Below the pieces are notes generated by a model that did not search any database, was not told the DNA's origin, and worked only from the letters and a program-made list of their open reading frames with translations. Of a DNA stretch of 59,968 nucleotides, positions 24,701-36,285 are shown in pieces. Positions within the stretch are counted from its first letter, which is position 1. Each line of letters opens with the position of its first letter. The stretch spans positions 1 through 59,968 of the forward strand of contig JAZFYD010000125.1 in assembly GCA_036443405.1 (NCBI GenBank), read 5' to 3'. Origin of the DNA: JAZFYD01 sp036443405. Lineage in GTDB: Bacteria; Planctomycetota; PLA2. The position numbers and the translations under genes were made by a program.

Positions 24701-27276
24701 GAGTTCTCCTACTTTTCCTCGCGCTGTTCGTCCCGGCCTTCGCGCTGCTCGCGGTCGCCGGCGAGAAGAACCTGCGCAGGGATCTGCCGTCGAGCGAGCC
24801 GACGATGAAGCGCACGCCGCTGATCGACGCCAAGGATCTGACCGGCGCGGACGGGGAGCCGCCGCCGTTGCGCGGCATCGTGTGGAAACTCGACGAGATG
24901 TTGATGCGTACCGTCGAAAGCGGCTACGTGAAGGTCGCGGTCGAGCTGGGCGAGCTGGCGCGGGACAAGCGCGGCCCGCACTTCAAACGGCTCCGCGCGC
25001 GCTATTACAACCAGCCGGACCCGGACAAAGATCCCGTGCTGATCTATCTCGTCGAGAGCCCGCGTCTCGACGGGGATCCCGGTGCGCTGCCCGGAACTTC
25101 GGGCGAGCGCATCTTGACGATGCCGCATGGCGTGAGCGTGAGCGACGGACAAAACCGGCCGCTGTTCAAGTCCGGCGACGTTGTCCAGTTCAGGTTGCGC
25201 GAACGCACCGTGGACGCCAAGGGCGCCGCGGAGATCTGGTACCCCGAGCGTGGCGTGAAGATCCGCGGCGTCGGCGTGACAGCGGCGTTCCCCGAGGACG
25301 GCGATGAGTCCGGGGCCGTCGAAAAGAACGTCGTTGCGACCGCGCCGTGGAAGAACGGCACGCTGACACTGCGCACGCCGGGGCCGCTGGCCGCGAAACG
25401 TGAAGGAGAAGAGATCCAGATCGACGCGAGCAACGGCGGGACGATCGAGACCGGCGAGGGCAAGCACACGTTCACGTCGGCCACGGTGACGCTCAAGGAG
25501 CGCGAACCGGCCACGAGCGACGCCGACGACGAGGAGCTCATCGAACCCGAACGATTCGAACTAGTCGGCCCGTGGGAGTACCGGCCGAACGACCCCGCAA
25601 CCCTACAGGGCCTGGAGTTCCTCCAAGCGGGTGACGGCTATTGGTCGGGCGACTGGTTCGAAGCCGGCGGAACCGTGAAGACCGTGCGGCGCGGGCCCTT
25701 CGAGCTCTTCGGAGACGGCGAACGCCGGATTCGCCTCGAAGCCGGAGGCGCCAGTGGTCGCACGAGCGTGAACCGCGACGGCGGCAAACGCGAGTTTGCG
25801 AGCCTGCACCTGTTCGACGGCGTGGCAGCCTTCGATCTCGCCGATGGCGCGGTCGGCCGATTCGAAGCGCGCACGGCAACGGTCCGGCCCGACTCCCTGA
25901 GAGCCGCCGGCGACGTGAAGCTGCGCTCCGACCGGCTCAACGTCGACGGCGACAAATTGGCCGCGACCTGGGACGAAGAGAAGAACCTCTCCGCGCGCCT
26001 GACGGGCAAGAAGAAGGTGTGGATTCCTGTGCGCGAGCAGGCGGGCGGTCGCGAAGGCACGGCCGTGTTCACCAACACCGGTCCGCTCACGCTCACCGTG
26101 CGCGGGGATCGACGCAAGGTCGTCGCGACGGACGCGGTTCTCGCTCGCTTTCTTGCCGCCGGCGACGACGCCGCGACGGATCCCCCGACCCTTAAGTGCG
26201 GGTCGATGGAACTGACCGACAAGGAGGCCGGCAACGGCGAACCCGGCGAGAGCCGGATAGTCGCGTTGGACGGGTTCGTGCTGACCGAACCCTCGCGCGG
26301 GTTCACCGCCTCCGGCGAAACGCTTCAGTTCGATCGCTACAACCGGCGCGGACGAACTCGCGGCGCCCCCGGATCCAAGGCCGCCGTCCGGGTGAACGAC
26401 GACGAGGGGCGCACGCAGGCGGTGGACGCGGACGAGATCGCGTTCGACATCACCGTGCGGACATTCGCCACGTCGGGCCGGACGGTCGCGCTACTCGAGC
26501 TCGACAAGGGGCGCTGGCGCATCGAGTGCGACAAGTCCGACGGTCAGTGGAGCGAGGATAAAAAACCCGTCGCGTTGCAACTCGTGGGCGGCGTGTTTGC
26601 CGTCGGACCCGAGAACGAAGAGCTTCGTGGCGACCGCGTCGTTTACGACGGCATCGCGCAGACGATGACCGTGTGCGGATCGCCTGCGGTTCTTCGGCGC
26701 GGCGACGCCCTCACGATCTCCTACGACGAGATCGAGGTCCAACTCAAGGACGGTCGATTCGCGCGCGGAATGGGCCGCGGTAAAGGGACCGTCGACGTGC
26801 GCAATACGAACGCGCAAGACGCCGCCGGGATCGAGACAAGCAAGGTCGCGCGCTGGCTCGCGAAGCTCGACGGCGACACCGTCTTTGAAAACAACCGCGT
26901 CGTGATCCCGAACGGCGGTGAATTCACCGGCGTGAACGTGTCGGGCCAGCCCGTTCTGACCGGTCGAGCCGGGCGGATCGAGATTGACATCGTCGAAGGT
27001 AAGTCTGCGGCCGGACCCGAGTGGGAACCGCAGCGCCTTCACGCCACAAACGGCGTGCACCTCGAAGGCACGACCGACAAGGGCCCGGTAAAGGTCACGG
27101 CGGACGAGCTTTCCTACGATTGGAAGACCCGCCGCGTGATCCTTCTCGGCAACGTGCGCATTGACGGCGAGGGCTACGGCGCCGTCGGCGTCCTGCAGCG
27201 CGCGGAAGTGTTGCTCACCGACGACGGGGTTAAGATCCAGAGGATCAAGGAGCTGTCAGCGCGCAAGAAAAGATAG
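24697..27276 (+). CDS. Very long LptC/LptA (OstA)-like export protein
   Basis: 859 residues with an N-terminal signal/anchor ('LLLFLALFVPAFALLAVAG') and an almost entirely beta-stranded body. The C-terminal part ('VHLEGTTDKGPVKVTADELSYDWKTRRVILLGNV') is a clear LptA/OstA repeat, and similar strand-turn-strand units occur earlier ('GDVKLRSDRLNVDGDKLAATW', 'EELRGDRVVYDGIAQTMTV'). LptC is about 190 and LptA about 185 residues, so this may be a fused multi-repeat bridge for lipopolysaccharide transport. GTG start overlaps the kdsD stop, which supports the role. tatA follows 26 bp later. Confidence 0.78.
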   Translation: MRVLLLFLALFVPAFALLAVAGEKNLRRDLPSSEPTMKRTPLIDAKDLTGADGEPPPLRGIVWKLDEMLMRTVESGYVKVAVELGELARDKRGPHFKRLRARYYNQPDPDKDPVLIYLVESPRLDGDPGALPGTSGERILTMPHGVSVSDGQNRPLFKSGDVVQFRLRERTVDAKGAAEIWYPERGVKIRGVGVTAAFPEDGDESGAVEKNVVATAPWKNGTLTLRTPGPLAAKREGEEIQIDASNGGTIETGEGKHTFTSATVTLKEREPATSDADDEELIEPERFELVGPWEYRPNDPATLQGLEFLQAGDGYWSGDWFEAGGTVKTVRRGPFELFGDGERRIRLEAGGASGRTSVNRDGGKREFASLHLFDGVAAFDLADGAVGRFEARTATVRPDSLRAAGDVKLRSDRLNVDGDKLAATWDEEKNLSARLTGKKKVWIPVREQAGGREGTAVFTNTGPLTLTVRGDRRKVVATDAVLARFLAAGDDAATDPPTLKCGSMELTDKEAGNGEPGESRIVALDGFVLTEPSRGFTASGETLQFDRYNRRGRTRGAPGSKAAVRVNDDEGRTQAVDADEIAFDITVRTFATSGRTVALLELDKGRWRIECDKSDGQWSEDKKPVALQLVGGVFAVGPENEELRGDRVVYDGIAQTMTVCGSPAVLRRGDALTISYDEIEVQLKDGRFARGMGRGKGTVDVRNTNAQDAAGIETSKVARWLAKLDGDTVFENNRVVIPNGGEFTGVNVSGQPVLTGRAGRIEIDIVEGKSAAGPEWEPQRLHATNGVHLEGTTDKGPVKVTADELSYDWKTRRVILLGNVRIDGEGYGAVGVLQRAEVLLTDDGVKIQRIKELSARKKR

Positions 27277-27302
27277 CTCCTCTCCTGCGAACCAAACATC
27301 CC

Positions 27303-27533
27303 ATGCCCCTCAATCTCGGCGCCGGCGAACTCCTGGTCCTCTTCATGGTCGCGCTGCTCGTCTTTGGCGGTCGGCTGCCCGAGGTCGCGCGCAAAGCAGG
27401 CAAGGTCTTCTCGGATTTTCGCCGCGGCATCAGCGACGAGATGCGCAAGGTGGAAGCCAGCACGGATATCGAAGAGACACCGCCGGCGAACTTCCCGCCG
27501 CCGCCCGACGGCGACGACTGCAAGGGGCTCTAG
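27303..27533 (+). CDS. tatA: TatA/TatE-type twin-arginine translocase subunit
   Basis: 76 residues: a short N-terminal hydrophobic helix ('LGAGELLVLFMVALLVFGG'), the hinge 'FGGRLPEVARKAGKVF' and an amphipathic helix ('FSDFRRGISDEMRKVEAS'), then an acidic/proline tail. This is the TatA/B family pattern; the short length favours TatA/E. TatC is not in the window. Convergent with the MshEN gene. Confidence 0.88.
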   Translation: MPLNLGAGELLVLFMVALLVFGGRLPEVARKAGKVFSDFRRGISDEMRKVEASTDIEETPPANFPPPPDGDDCKGL

Positions 27534-27554
27534 GCGCGCGGCCGGCCCGAGGCG

Positions 27555-28208
27555 CTACTCAATGTCGTCGAGAATGCCGAGGCCGTCCGCGCCCTCGGCA
27601 GCGTCCGTGGATTCTTCGCCACCGGAGACGAGTTCGACATCGACCGCATCGGGCTCGACGATGTCCGAGAGGATGGACTCGTTCGCCGTGTCGAAGAGGT
27701 TGGTCCAGCCCTTGTCCGCGGCCACGCCGCTCATCGCTTCCTCTTCGGTTTGGACCGGCGCGTACTCGCGCAACGCTCGGCTGATGTTCGACGCGAGCGC
27801 GATGAAGAAGTACATCCCCTTGTCGGCGTGCTCCATCAGCTTCTCGACAACCGCCTCGCTGGGAACCTCCTGGACGGCGAACGAGATGCGTCCGCCAAAG
27901 TTCTCCATCGGTACGACGCGTGCGGCGTTCAGGAATTCGGCGTCGAATCCCTCGACCAGTTCCTTGTGCAGGTTGTAACTGCTCAGCTCGAGAAACGGTA
28001 CGTGCTGGTGTTCGACGATCGCGCGCGCCAGTTCGAACTCCGAGACGTCCTCAGATTCGAGCAGCACGCTCGACAGAAGGCGGTTCGAAACCTGTTGCTC
28101 GTGAAGGGCCGCGATCACGGCCTCTTTCGTGATGAGCCCCTCGTCCATGAGGAAGTCGCCCAGCCGCTTCTTCTTCACCCGCGTGTAGTGCATGACTGCA
28201 GACTGCAT
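27555..28208 (-). CDS. Stand-alone MshEN (GspE/PilB N-terminal) domain protein
   Basis: 217 residues. The region 'KRLGDFLMDEGLITKEAVIAALHEQ' followed by 'FELARAIVEHQHVPFLELS' and 'VVPMENFGGRISFAVQEVPS' is the MshEN fold found at the N-terminus of type II secretion/type IV pilus ATPases, where it can bind cyclic di-GMP. No ATPase domain follows; the C-terminus is acidic and disordered. It lies directly downstream of gyrB in the replication block. ATG 28208 used; a second ATG at 28193 is possible. Confidence 0.75.
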   Translation of the reverse strand: MQSAVMHYTRVKKKRLGDFLMDEGLITKEAVIAALHEQQVSNRLLSSVLLESEDVSEFELARAIVEHQHVPFLELSSYNLHKELVEGFDAEFLNAARVVPMENFGGRISFAVQEVPSEAVVEKLMEHADKGMYFFIALASNISRALREYAPVQTEEEAMSGVAADKGWTNLFDTANESILSDIVEPDAVDVELVSGGEESTDAAEGADGLGILDDIE

Positions 28209-28304
28209 CGGCTTTTCCCGGGCCGGGAGTGAAGCGCGCCCAAACCCGGCCCCATGGCCGCTTATGGCGGGGTGCGCGCGGCGCGTCGGGCGCGCGAGAG
28301 TCCG

Positions 28305-30737
<2,433 letters not shown>

Positions 30738-30970
30738 CGGATTGGCTCGTGTTGGCTAGTCGGGAGGGACTCGGGAGATGGGCCTAAGCGGTTGTCCTGA
30801 AATGACTTACGCTGAGGGTGCAGACGCCCCGGAGACACCTCCGGGAAGCCCCCAATTCTAACCGACTCCGGGCCGTTCTCCCATCTTCGGAAGGGCCCTG
30901 GGACAGACCACCGGCGGCACCCCTATCGCGGCCCAATGAGCCTTCAGGAAGGACGAGGCAAGCCGCGGCG
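30738..30970. other. gyrB leader region with GC hairpin
   Basis: Between dciA and gyrB. A perfect 7-bp stem CCCGGAG/CTCCGGG with loop ACAC lies at 30828-30845. TAGAAT occurs on the minus strand at 30860-30855, about 118 nt before the gyrB ATG, and may be a separate gyrB promoter. No gene seen. Confidence 0.4.
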
Positions 30971-31354
30971 CTAGGCTGGTTTTCCGATCACGAATCGGAG
31001 AGTTCGCACACCTGCCTCGGGGAACCGGCGGTTCAACTCCTCGAGCAGTTCCGCCGTCCGGAAAGTCGCTAGGTGGTGCTTGAGGGCCGCCGACTGGAGC
31101 TCGATGCGCAGTACTCCACCCTCGAGCGACGTGACCCGGCTGCGGGACGCCGTTTTTTCGCCGGCCACCGCAATCCAGGCCGCCTGAATACGCGCCAGCC
31201 CACGTCTGTTCTTGGGTCTCAGCCCGCGCATGATCTGGGGCAGCAAATCACCGATCGGACGGGGCTCCTGGTACGGGCGGCCGCCAGGACCGCGCCGAGG
31301 CTGGGTGCGCCACCCCCCGGAACCGCTCCCAGGACCGCCGGCCGCATGCGTCAT
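30971..31354 (-). CDS. DciA-like (DUF721) helicase-loader protein
   Basis: 127 residues. The DUF721 part ('QIMRGLRPKNRRGLARIQAAWIAVAGEKTASRSRVTSLEGG' region, then 'VLRIELQSAALKHHLATF', 'LLEELNRRFPEAGVRTLRFVIGKPA') is clear, after a Gly/Arg/Pro-rich disordered N-terminus. DciA-type proteins load or assist the DnaB helicase in bacteria lacking DnaC. Located between dnaN and gyrB, where recF sits in many genomes; recF is absent here. Confidence 0.88.
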   Translation of the reverse strand: MTHAAGGPGSGSGGWRTQPRRGPGGRPYQEPRPIGDLLPQIMRGLRPKNRRGLARIQAAWIAVAGEKTASRSRVTSLEGGVLRIELQSAALKHHLATFRTAELLEELNRRFPEAGVRTLRFVIGKPA

Positions 31355-31373
31355 GGGTCCAGCATTCCACCGA

Positions 31374-32462
31374 TCAGTCGACGATGACCGGCATCAGGAC
31401 GTAGACGAATCCGCTTCCATCCCTCAGCGTGGCCGCGGCATGCTTGTTGGTCATCCCGAAGGTGACCGTTTCGCCATCGATGACCTTCAGCGCGTCCAGC
31501 AGATACGCGGGGTTGAAGCCGATCTTCTCCTCGGGGCCGTCGTACTCCACGGACAACTGAACCTTGGCGCAGCCGTCACCACCCGATGCGACCAAGCTCA
31601 TCTCGCCCGGTGCGAGGGATACAACGACCGACTGCGATTCAACGGACGTGAACTGGCTCGCCTGGCGCACGCGGGCGGCGAGCATGCCCACCGGAGCCTG
31701 CGCGCGCAAAGGCGTTTCCTTGGGCACGATCTCGTTGTGGTCCGGGAAGGTCCCTTCGAGTGTCCGGGCTGTCGCGACCGAAGTTCCACTGCGAACCGAG
31801 ACGAAGCGTTTCGCCACGGCTACCTCGACGGGCCCCTCGGCAGCCGCTGCGACCTTTTCGAAGTGCAGCATTCCCTTGACACCAATGATCGCCGAAATCT
31901 CCGTCGTGCCCCCGTCAAGGGGCCTGGCGACCGTCGCAAGACGACGACCGTCCGTCGCCACGGCACGAAGCGTCTCGTCCGCCACTATCAAACGAACGCC
32001 GTTCAGCACGAACCGCGCGGCCTCCTTGCCTGCTGCGAAGCAGGTCTTGCGCGAAAGCGTCTTCAAGTCCTCGGGCGCCATGGTCCCGGTAATCTCGGGC
32101 GGGAACTCGGGGATCTCCGGGTACTGCGCCGGATCCTCGCCCTCGAGCTCGAACCGGCCGCCATCAGTTTCGATGACCATCTTCTGCCGGTCGACCGCCA
32201 CCGAAATGGTGTCGTCGCCGATCTCACGCAGAACGCCCGAAAAGAGCGAAGCCGGTACGACCGCCTTTCCTTCGGTTTGAACCTCCGCGTCCACCCGTGA
32301 TCGCATCGCGACCTCGAGATCGGTACCCGACAACTCCACGTATCCGGGGCCGGCGATGAGGCGAACGCATTCGAAAACCTTCTTGGTGCTCTTGGAAGCA
32401 ACCGCTTGTCCGACAAGCGACGCTACTTCGGCGAGAACCGATCGGTTACAGGTGAACTGCAT
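31374..32462 (-). CDS. dnaN: DNA polymerase III beta clamp
   Basis: A 362-residue sliding clamp. Three clamp folds are visible; landmarks are 'MQFTCNRSVLAEVASLVGQAV', 'VELSGTDLEVAM', 'VRLIVADETLRAVATDGRRLA', and the C-terminal 'VYVLMPVIVD' corresponding to the conserved end of the clamp (usually ...YVIMPMR/L). I use ATG 32462 because the conserved N-terminus begins there; an upstream ATG at 32504 would add 14 non-conserved residues. The gene is 19 bp upstream of dciA and 300 bp downstream of dnaA. Confidence 0.97.
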   Translation of the reverse strand: MQFTCNRSVLAEVASLVGQAVASKSTKKVFECVRLIAGPGYVELSGTDLEVAMRSRVDAEVQTEGKAVVPASLFSGVLREIGDDTISVAVDRQKMVIETDGGRFELEGEDPAQYPEIPEFPPEITGTMAPEDLKTLSRKTCFAAGKEAARFVLNGVRLIVADETLRAVATDGRRLATVARPLDGGTTEISAIIGVKGMLHFEKVAAAAEGPVEVAVAKRFVSVRSGTSVATARTLEGTFPDHNEIVPKETPLRAQAPVGMLAARVRQASQFTSVESQSVVVSLAPGEMSLVASGGDGCAKVQLSVEYDGPEEKIGFNPAYLLDALKVIDGETVTFGMTNKHAAATLRDGSGFVYVLMPVIVD

Positions 32463-32762
32463 GCCCTTACCACTTCTTTCTTTATCTATATAAGAAGTCT
32501 TCATCGTATGCCGGCCATGCCTTCGTGGAGAAGTGCCAGCCTCCGCGAGCTAAGCCGCGTCGAGAAAGAGAGTTGCGAGTGCAACTGCGTTTCCACAGTG
32601 GCGTGTGTGGTTGCGCGGAACAGGGGAAAAACGGCAGGGTTATTCACCGGTTGCATCGCAGGTCGCTGAGGGTGTTGCCCAATCTCCACGAAAGGGCCGA
32701 CTTCATACCCAGGTTATCCACCGGTACCGACGAGTGGACTTCCACGGGAATCTGACGCGCGT
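32463..32762. other. oriC: Candidate replication origin between dnaN and dnaA
   Basis: 300 bp without a gene, between the replication genes. DnaA-box-like 9-mers: TTATCCACC (32714-32722, one mismatch to TTATCCACA), TTATTCACC (32640-32648) and GTTTCCACA (32589-32597). An AT-rich stretch lies at 32472-32504 next to dnaN, unusual in this GC-rich sequence and a possible unwinding element; it also holds TATATA-like promoter sequence for dnaN. Box number is low, so the origin could extend to the region upstream of dnaA. Confidence 0.6.
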
Positions 32763-34151
32763 TCACGTTTTCAGCTCCGCGGAGAAACGGTCCAACGTGT
32801 TGGCGAGCTCCCCGTCCTCTTCCGCTGCGCGTCGAATCTTGTCGTGCGCGTACATGACGGTCGTGTGGTCGCGGCCGCCGAAGTACCCGCCGATTTCCTC
32901 GAGGCTGTGTGAGGTCAGGCGCCTCGCGAGGAACATGCAGACCTGGCGCGGAAACGCGATGGACTTTGTTCGGCGTTTGCTCTGCAGATCGCTGATCCGA
33001 ACGCCGTAGTGGTCCGAGACGTGGCGAATAATGCTATCGACCGTGACCCGCACCGATCTGCGCGGCACGAGGTCACGAACGGCCTCGCGGGCCATGCCCA
33101 TGTCGACGGGCCGCTCGTAGATCTGGGACATACCGGCAACCTTGTTCACGACACCCTCGAGTTCGCGGATGTTTGTGGAGACACTTTCGCCCAGGAAGCG
33201 GACGACCTCTTCCGGAAAGTGCACGCCGTGCACATCGACCTTGCGCTGGATGATCCCGACCCGGGTTTCGTACACCGGGGGGTCGATCCGCGAGACGATG
33301 CCCCACTTGAACCGGCTCACGAGCCGTTCTTCCAGAGTCGGGATTTCCGCGGGGTTCGAGTCCGACGACAGGATGATCTGCTTGTTCGCGTTGTAAAGCG
33401 TGTTGAACGTGTGGAAGAACTCCTCCTGGGTGCGGTCGCGGTTGGCCAGGAAGTGGATGTCATCGATCAGCAGCACGTCAACGTGCCGGTACCGGTACCG
33501 GAAGCTGTCCAACTCACCGTTCGCGACGGCGGCCACGAAGTGGTTCGTGAACGTTTCGCAACTCAGGTAGAGGATGCGCATGTCGGGCCGGCGCGACATG
33601 AGGCGGTGGCAGATGCCTTGCAATAGGTGTGTCTTGCCCAGCCCCACGAATCCGTGCAGGAACAGTGGGTTGTACGAGCGGCCGGGGCTGTCCGCGACGG
33701 CGAGGGAGGCCGCGAGTGCGAAGTTGTTGCTGGGGCCCGGGACGAAGTTGTCGAACGTGTAGTTCGGGTTGAGAACGACGTCGCTCTCGGGCGGGTGGGT
33801 CGCGTGATGAGTACCCGTTGCCACCGGGTCCGCACGTCCGGGGATTTTCCCGGCGCCGGGCCGCTCCCCGCCGGCGTTGACGCCACTACCGCCCGCGACG
33901 TTGTCGATGAGGATCTCGATCTCGGGATCTCCACCGGAAACCTCGCGCACAGCGCCGCGCAGAATGCCGCGGTACTTCTTCAGGATCCATTCGCGCAGAA
34001 AGTTGTTCGGCACGGAGAATTCGACGCGCTCGGGCTCCATGGAGACGAGCCGCATGCCGCGGAACCACGTGTCGAACTGCTGCCGGGGAACCGACCGTCG
34101 GAGTATCGCCGCGATGTTGTCCCAAACATCACGCGTGGGGACGCCCGACAT
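32763..34151 (-). CDS. dnaA: Chromosomal replication initiator DnaA
   Basis: 462 residues. Domain I ('WDNIAAILRRSVPRQQFDTWF'), a short Gly/Pro-rich domain II (about 85-125), AAA+ domain III with Walker A 'LHGFVGLGKTHLLQ' (about 165) and Walker B 'VLLIDDIHFL', sensor 'RLVSRFKWGIVSRID', and the domain IV signature 'GGYFGGRDHTTVMYAHDKI' for DnaA-box binding. ATG 34151 has GGGAGGA 6 nt upstream. First gene of the leftward replication block. Confidence 0.98.
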   Translation of the reverse strand: MSGVPTRDVWDNIAAILRRSVPRQQFDTWFRGMRLVSMEPERVEFSVPNNFLREWILKKYRGILRGAVREVSGGDPEIEILIDNVAGGSGVNAGGERPGAGKIPGRADPVATGTHHATHPPESDVVLNPNYTFDNFVPGPSNNFALAASLAVADSPGRSYNPLFLHGFVGLGKTHLLQGICHRLMSRRPDMRILYLSCETFTNHFVAAVANGELDSFRYRYRHVDVLLIDDIHFLANRDRTQEEFFHTFNTLYNANKQIILSSDSNPAEIPTLEERLVSRFKWGIVSRIDPPVYETRVGIIQRKVDVHGVHFPEEVVRFLGESVSTNIRELEGVVNKVAGMSQIYERPVDMGMAREAVRDLVPRRSVRVTVDSIIRHVSDHYGVRISDLQSKRRTKSIAFPRQVCMFLARRLTSHSLEEIGGYFGGRDHTTVMYAHDKIRRAAEEDGELANTLDRFSAELKT

Positions 34152-34169
34152 GCATTCCTCCCTTAATCG

Positions 34170-34246
34170 TTATCCAGCGCAACCTGTAACCCAGCGCCCG
34201 AATGTCCAGTGTCCCGAGTGACACGAAGTCACGAGTGACACCGAAG
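34170..34246. promoter_or_regulatory. dnaA upstream region: DnaA-box-like site and direct repeats
   Basis: TTATCCAGC (34170-34178) matches the first seven bases of a DnaA box, 18 nt upstream of the dnaA start, and could serve autoregulation. Two copies of CGAGTGACAC(C)GAAG lie at 34215-34228 and 34232-34246 (17-bp period), with GTGAC/GTCAC also able to form a hairpin between them. The rest of 34247-34441 shows nothing recognisable. Confidence 0.4.
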
Positions 34247-34441
34247 GGGGAAACGAGGAAGCGGCCCTCTCTCGCTCGCCGTATCCGCCCACGCTTCGCA
34301 CACCCCGTCCAGCCTTCTGCGCCGGCAACCGGCTGGCGTGGCGTGCCCGCAAGGAGCGATGCAAGATGCACCACCCTCACCACGAAGAGCGAATCCTAGG
34401 GAATGGTTTAGCGTGCGTCAACCGGACGCGGCGATGCACAG

Positions 34442-35572
34442 TTAAACGGAAAGTGCGCGAAGGTTCTTGACTACGCGGGCAAGCGTGTTCACGAACGAGA
34501 TAACGTCTTTCTCGCACGTTTGCGCATGCATCGAGATGCGCAGGCTCTGCTCCGTGTGTTCTTCCGAGAGACCCATCGCGCGCAAAACGTGCGAGGGTTC
34601 GGCCGCGCCGGACGAACATGCGCTCCCGGTTGCGACCGCGAACCCCTCGAGATCGACACCGAGCAGCGCGGCTTCGCCTTCGACGCCGGGGATCGTGACG
34701 TTGAGGGTGTTCGGCACGCGATCTCCCGGATCTTCCGGGGAGTTGACGATGACCTGGGGAACTTCCGCTCGAATTCGAGCTTCAAGTGTCGCGCCGAGTT
34801 CGCGCCATCGCGCCAAACGCGCCTCCATCTCCTGGCGCGCAATCCGCGCGGCCTCGCCGAAACCCACGACGGCGCCTACGTTTTCGGTCCCTGACCTCAG
34901 GCCGCGCTCGTGTTCGCCGCCGTGATAGAGCGGCCCGATCTTCACCTCGCGCGACACCCACAGCGCGCCGACCCCCTTGGGGCCGTGAAATTTGTGCGCG
35001 CTCATCGAAAGCATGTGCACGCCGAGATCCCGCGCGCTGACCGGGATCTTGCCGCAAGCCTGGACCGCGTCCGTGTGCATCAACGCCCCTGCGGCCGCCG
35101 CGCGCGCGGCGATCGGCGCCACGGGCTGAATCGCGCCCGTTTCGTTATTCGCGCGCATGATCGAAACAATGCCGGTGTCCTCGGGGATTTCGAGGTCGGC
35201 GTCGACGCGACCGCCGCGATCGACCGGCGCGACGACGATGTCCGTCGCGGGCCGCAACGCCAGGAGTGTCCTCAGGACCGAAGGGTGCTCGACAGCCGAG
35301 CACAGCGCGCGATTTTTCCCGCTTGCGCGCAGCCCGCCCAAAAGGGCCATGCCGTTCGACTCGGTTCCGCCGGACGTGAAGACAATTTCCTGATCGACGA
35401 CTCCGATGAGCGCGGCCACGTCCGCCCGCGCCCGATCGATCGCGTCACGCGCCGCGCGCCCTTCCGCGTGCGGGGACGAAGCGTTGCCGCAGTCGAGGTA
35501 CGGCTCCATCGCGGCCCTGACGCGCGGGTCGAGCGGGGTGGTGGCGTTGGCGTCCAGGTAAACGCGTTTCAC
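34442..35572 (-). CDS. Cysteine desulfurase (NifS/IscS family)
   Basis: A 376-residue PLP enzyme releasing sulfur from cysteine for Fe-S clusters and thiocofactors. 'YLDANATTPLDPRVRAAM', 'FTSGGTESNGMALLG' (PLP phosphate site), the Schiff-base lysine in 'SMSAHKFHGPKGVGALWV', 'GTENVGAVVGFGEA' and the persulfide cysteine loop 'ATGSACSSGAAEPSHVL' are all present. The SACSSG loop places it in the NifS/IscS class I. iscU or tRNA-thiolation genes are not adjacent. GTG start; GATAAT lies 8 nt upstream on the minus strand. Confidence 0.94.
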   Translation of the reverse strand: MKRVYLDANATTPLDPRVRAAMEPYLDCGNASSPHAEGRAARDAIDRARADVAALIGVVDQEIVFTSGGTESNGMALLGGLRASGKNRALCSAVEHPSVLRTLLALRPATDIVVAPVDRGGRVDADLEIPEDTGIVSIMRANNETGAIQPVAPIAARAAAAGALMHTDAVQACGKIPVSARDLGVHMLSMSAHKFHGPKGVGALWVSREVKIGPLYHGGEHERGLRSGTENVGAVVGFGEAARIARQEMEARLARWRELGATLEARIRAEVPQVIVNSPEDPGDRVPNTLNVTIPGVEGEAALLGVDLEGFAVATGSACSSGAAEPSHVLRAMGLSEEHTEQSLRISMHAQTCEKDVISFVNTLARVVKNLRALSV

Positions 35573-35661
35573 AACCAGCGATTATCCCGCAAATCTGCAG
35601 GCCGGGCGAGCGTGTACCGGCGACTCGGGCGAGATCCCTATACTGGCCGCCACACGCCCCC

Positions 35662-36225
35662 ATGTCCGTCCGCGTTCTGCTCATCGATAACTACGACAGC
35701 TTCACCTACAACCTGGTCCAGGCGCTCGGATTGCTGGGTGCGACCGTCGATGTCGTGCGCAACGACCACGAAGAATCGGCCGCCGCTCTTGCTCGCGGCG
35801 CCGACGCGGTGGTCGTTTCGCCCGGACCCTGCACGCCGAACGAGGCCGGCATTTCCGTCGACGTGTGCCGCGTCTGCAAAGTGCCGCTGCTCGGCGTGTG
35901 TCTCGGGCACCAGAGCCTCGCGGTGGCGTTCGGCGGCGAGGTCGTGCGTGCCGAACGCGTCGTGCACGGCAAGACCTCCTTGGTGGAGCACGACGCCACC
36001 GGCATCTTCGCGGGCCTGCCGTCCCCGTTCCCTGCCGCGCGGTACCACTCGTTGATCGCGACGAACCTGCCGGAGTGTTTCGAGGCGACGGCGCGGACCG
36101 CTCGCGGCGAACTGATGGCGTTTCGCCACAAGCACCGCCCGCTCTACGGCGTGCAGTTCCATCCAGAGTCCTACCTCACACCCGATGGCCCCGATGTGTT
36201 GCGGAACTTCCTCGCGCTTGCGTAA
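35662..36225 (+). CDS. Anthranilate/aminodeoxychorismate synthase glutaminase subunit
   Basis: A 187-residue class I glutamine amidotransferase of the TrpG/PabA type that supplies ammonia to chorismate-utilising enzymes. Start 'LLIDNYDSFTYNLVQALG', nucleophile Cys in 'LLGVCLGHQSLAVAFGG', 'YHSLIA' and the His-x-Glu of the triad in 'GVQFHPESYLTPDG'. No trpE/pabB is nearby, so whether it serves tryptophan or folate synthesis is open. TATACT at 35639-35644 lies 17 nt before the ATG. Divergent from the desulfurase gene. Confidence 0.92.
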   Translation: MSVRVLLIDNYDSFTYNLVQALGLLGATVDVVRNDHEESAAALARGADAVVVSPGPCTPNEAGISVDVCRVCKVPLLGVCLGHQSLAVAFGGEVVRAERVVHGKTSLVEHDATGIFAGLPSPFPAARYHSLIATNLPECFEATARTARGELMAFRHKHRPLYGVQFHPESYLTPDGPDVLRNFLALA

Positions 36226-36285
36226 GGCGGCGCGCCGGCGCAGGGCGCGGCCGGTTCATTTTCCCGTTGGTTAGAATCGCGAGTC

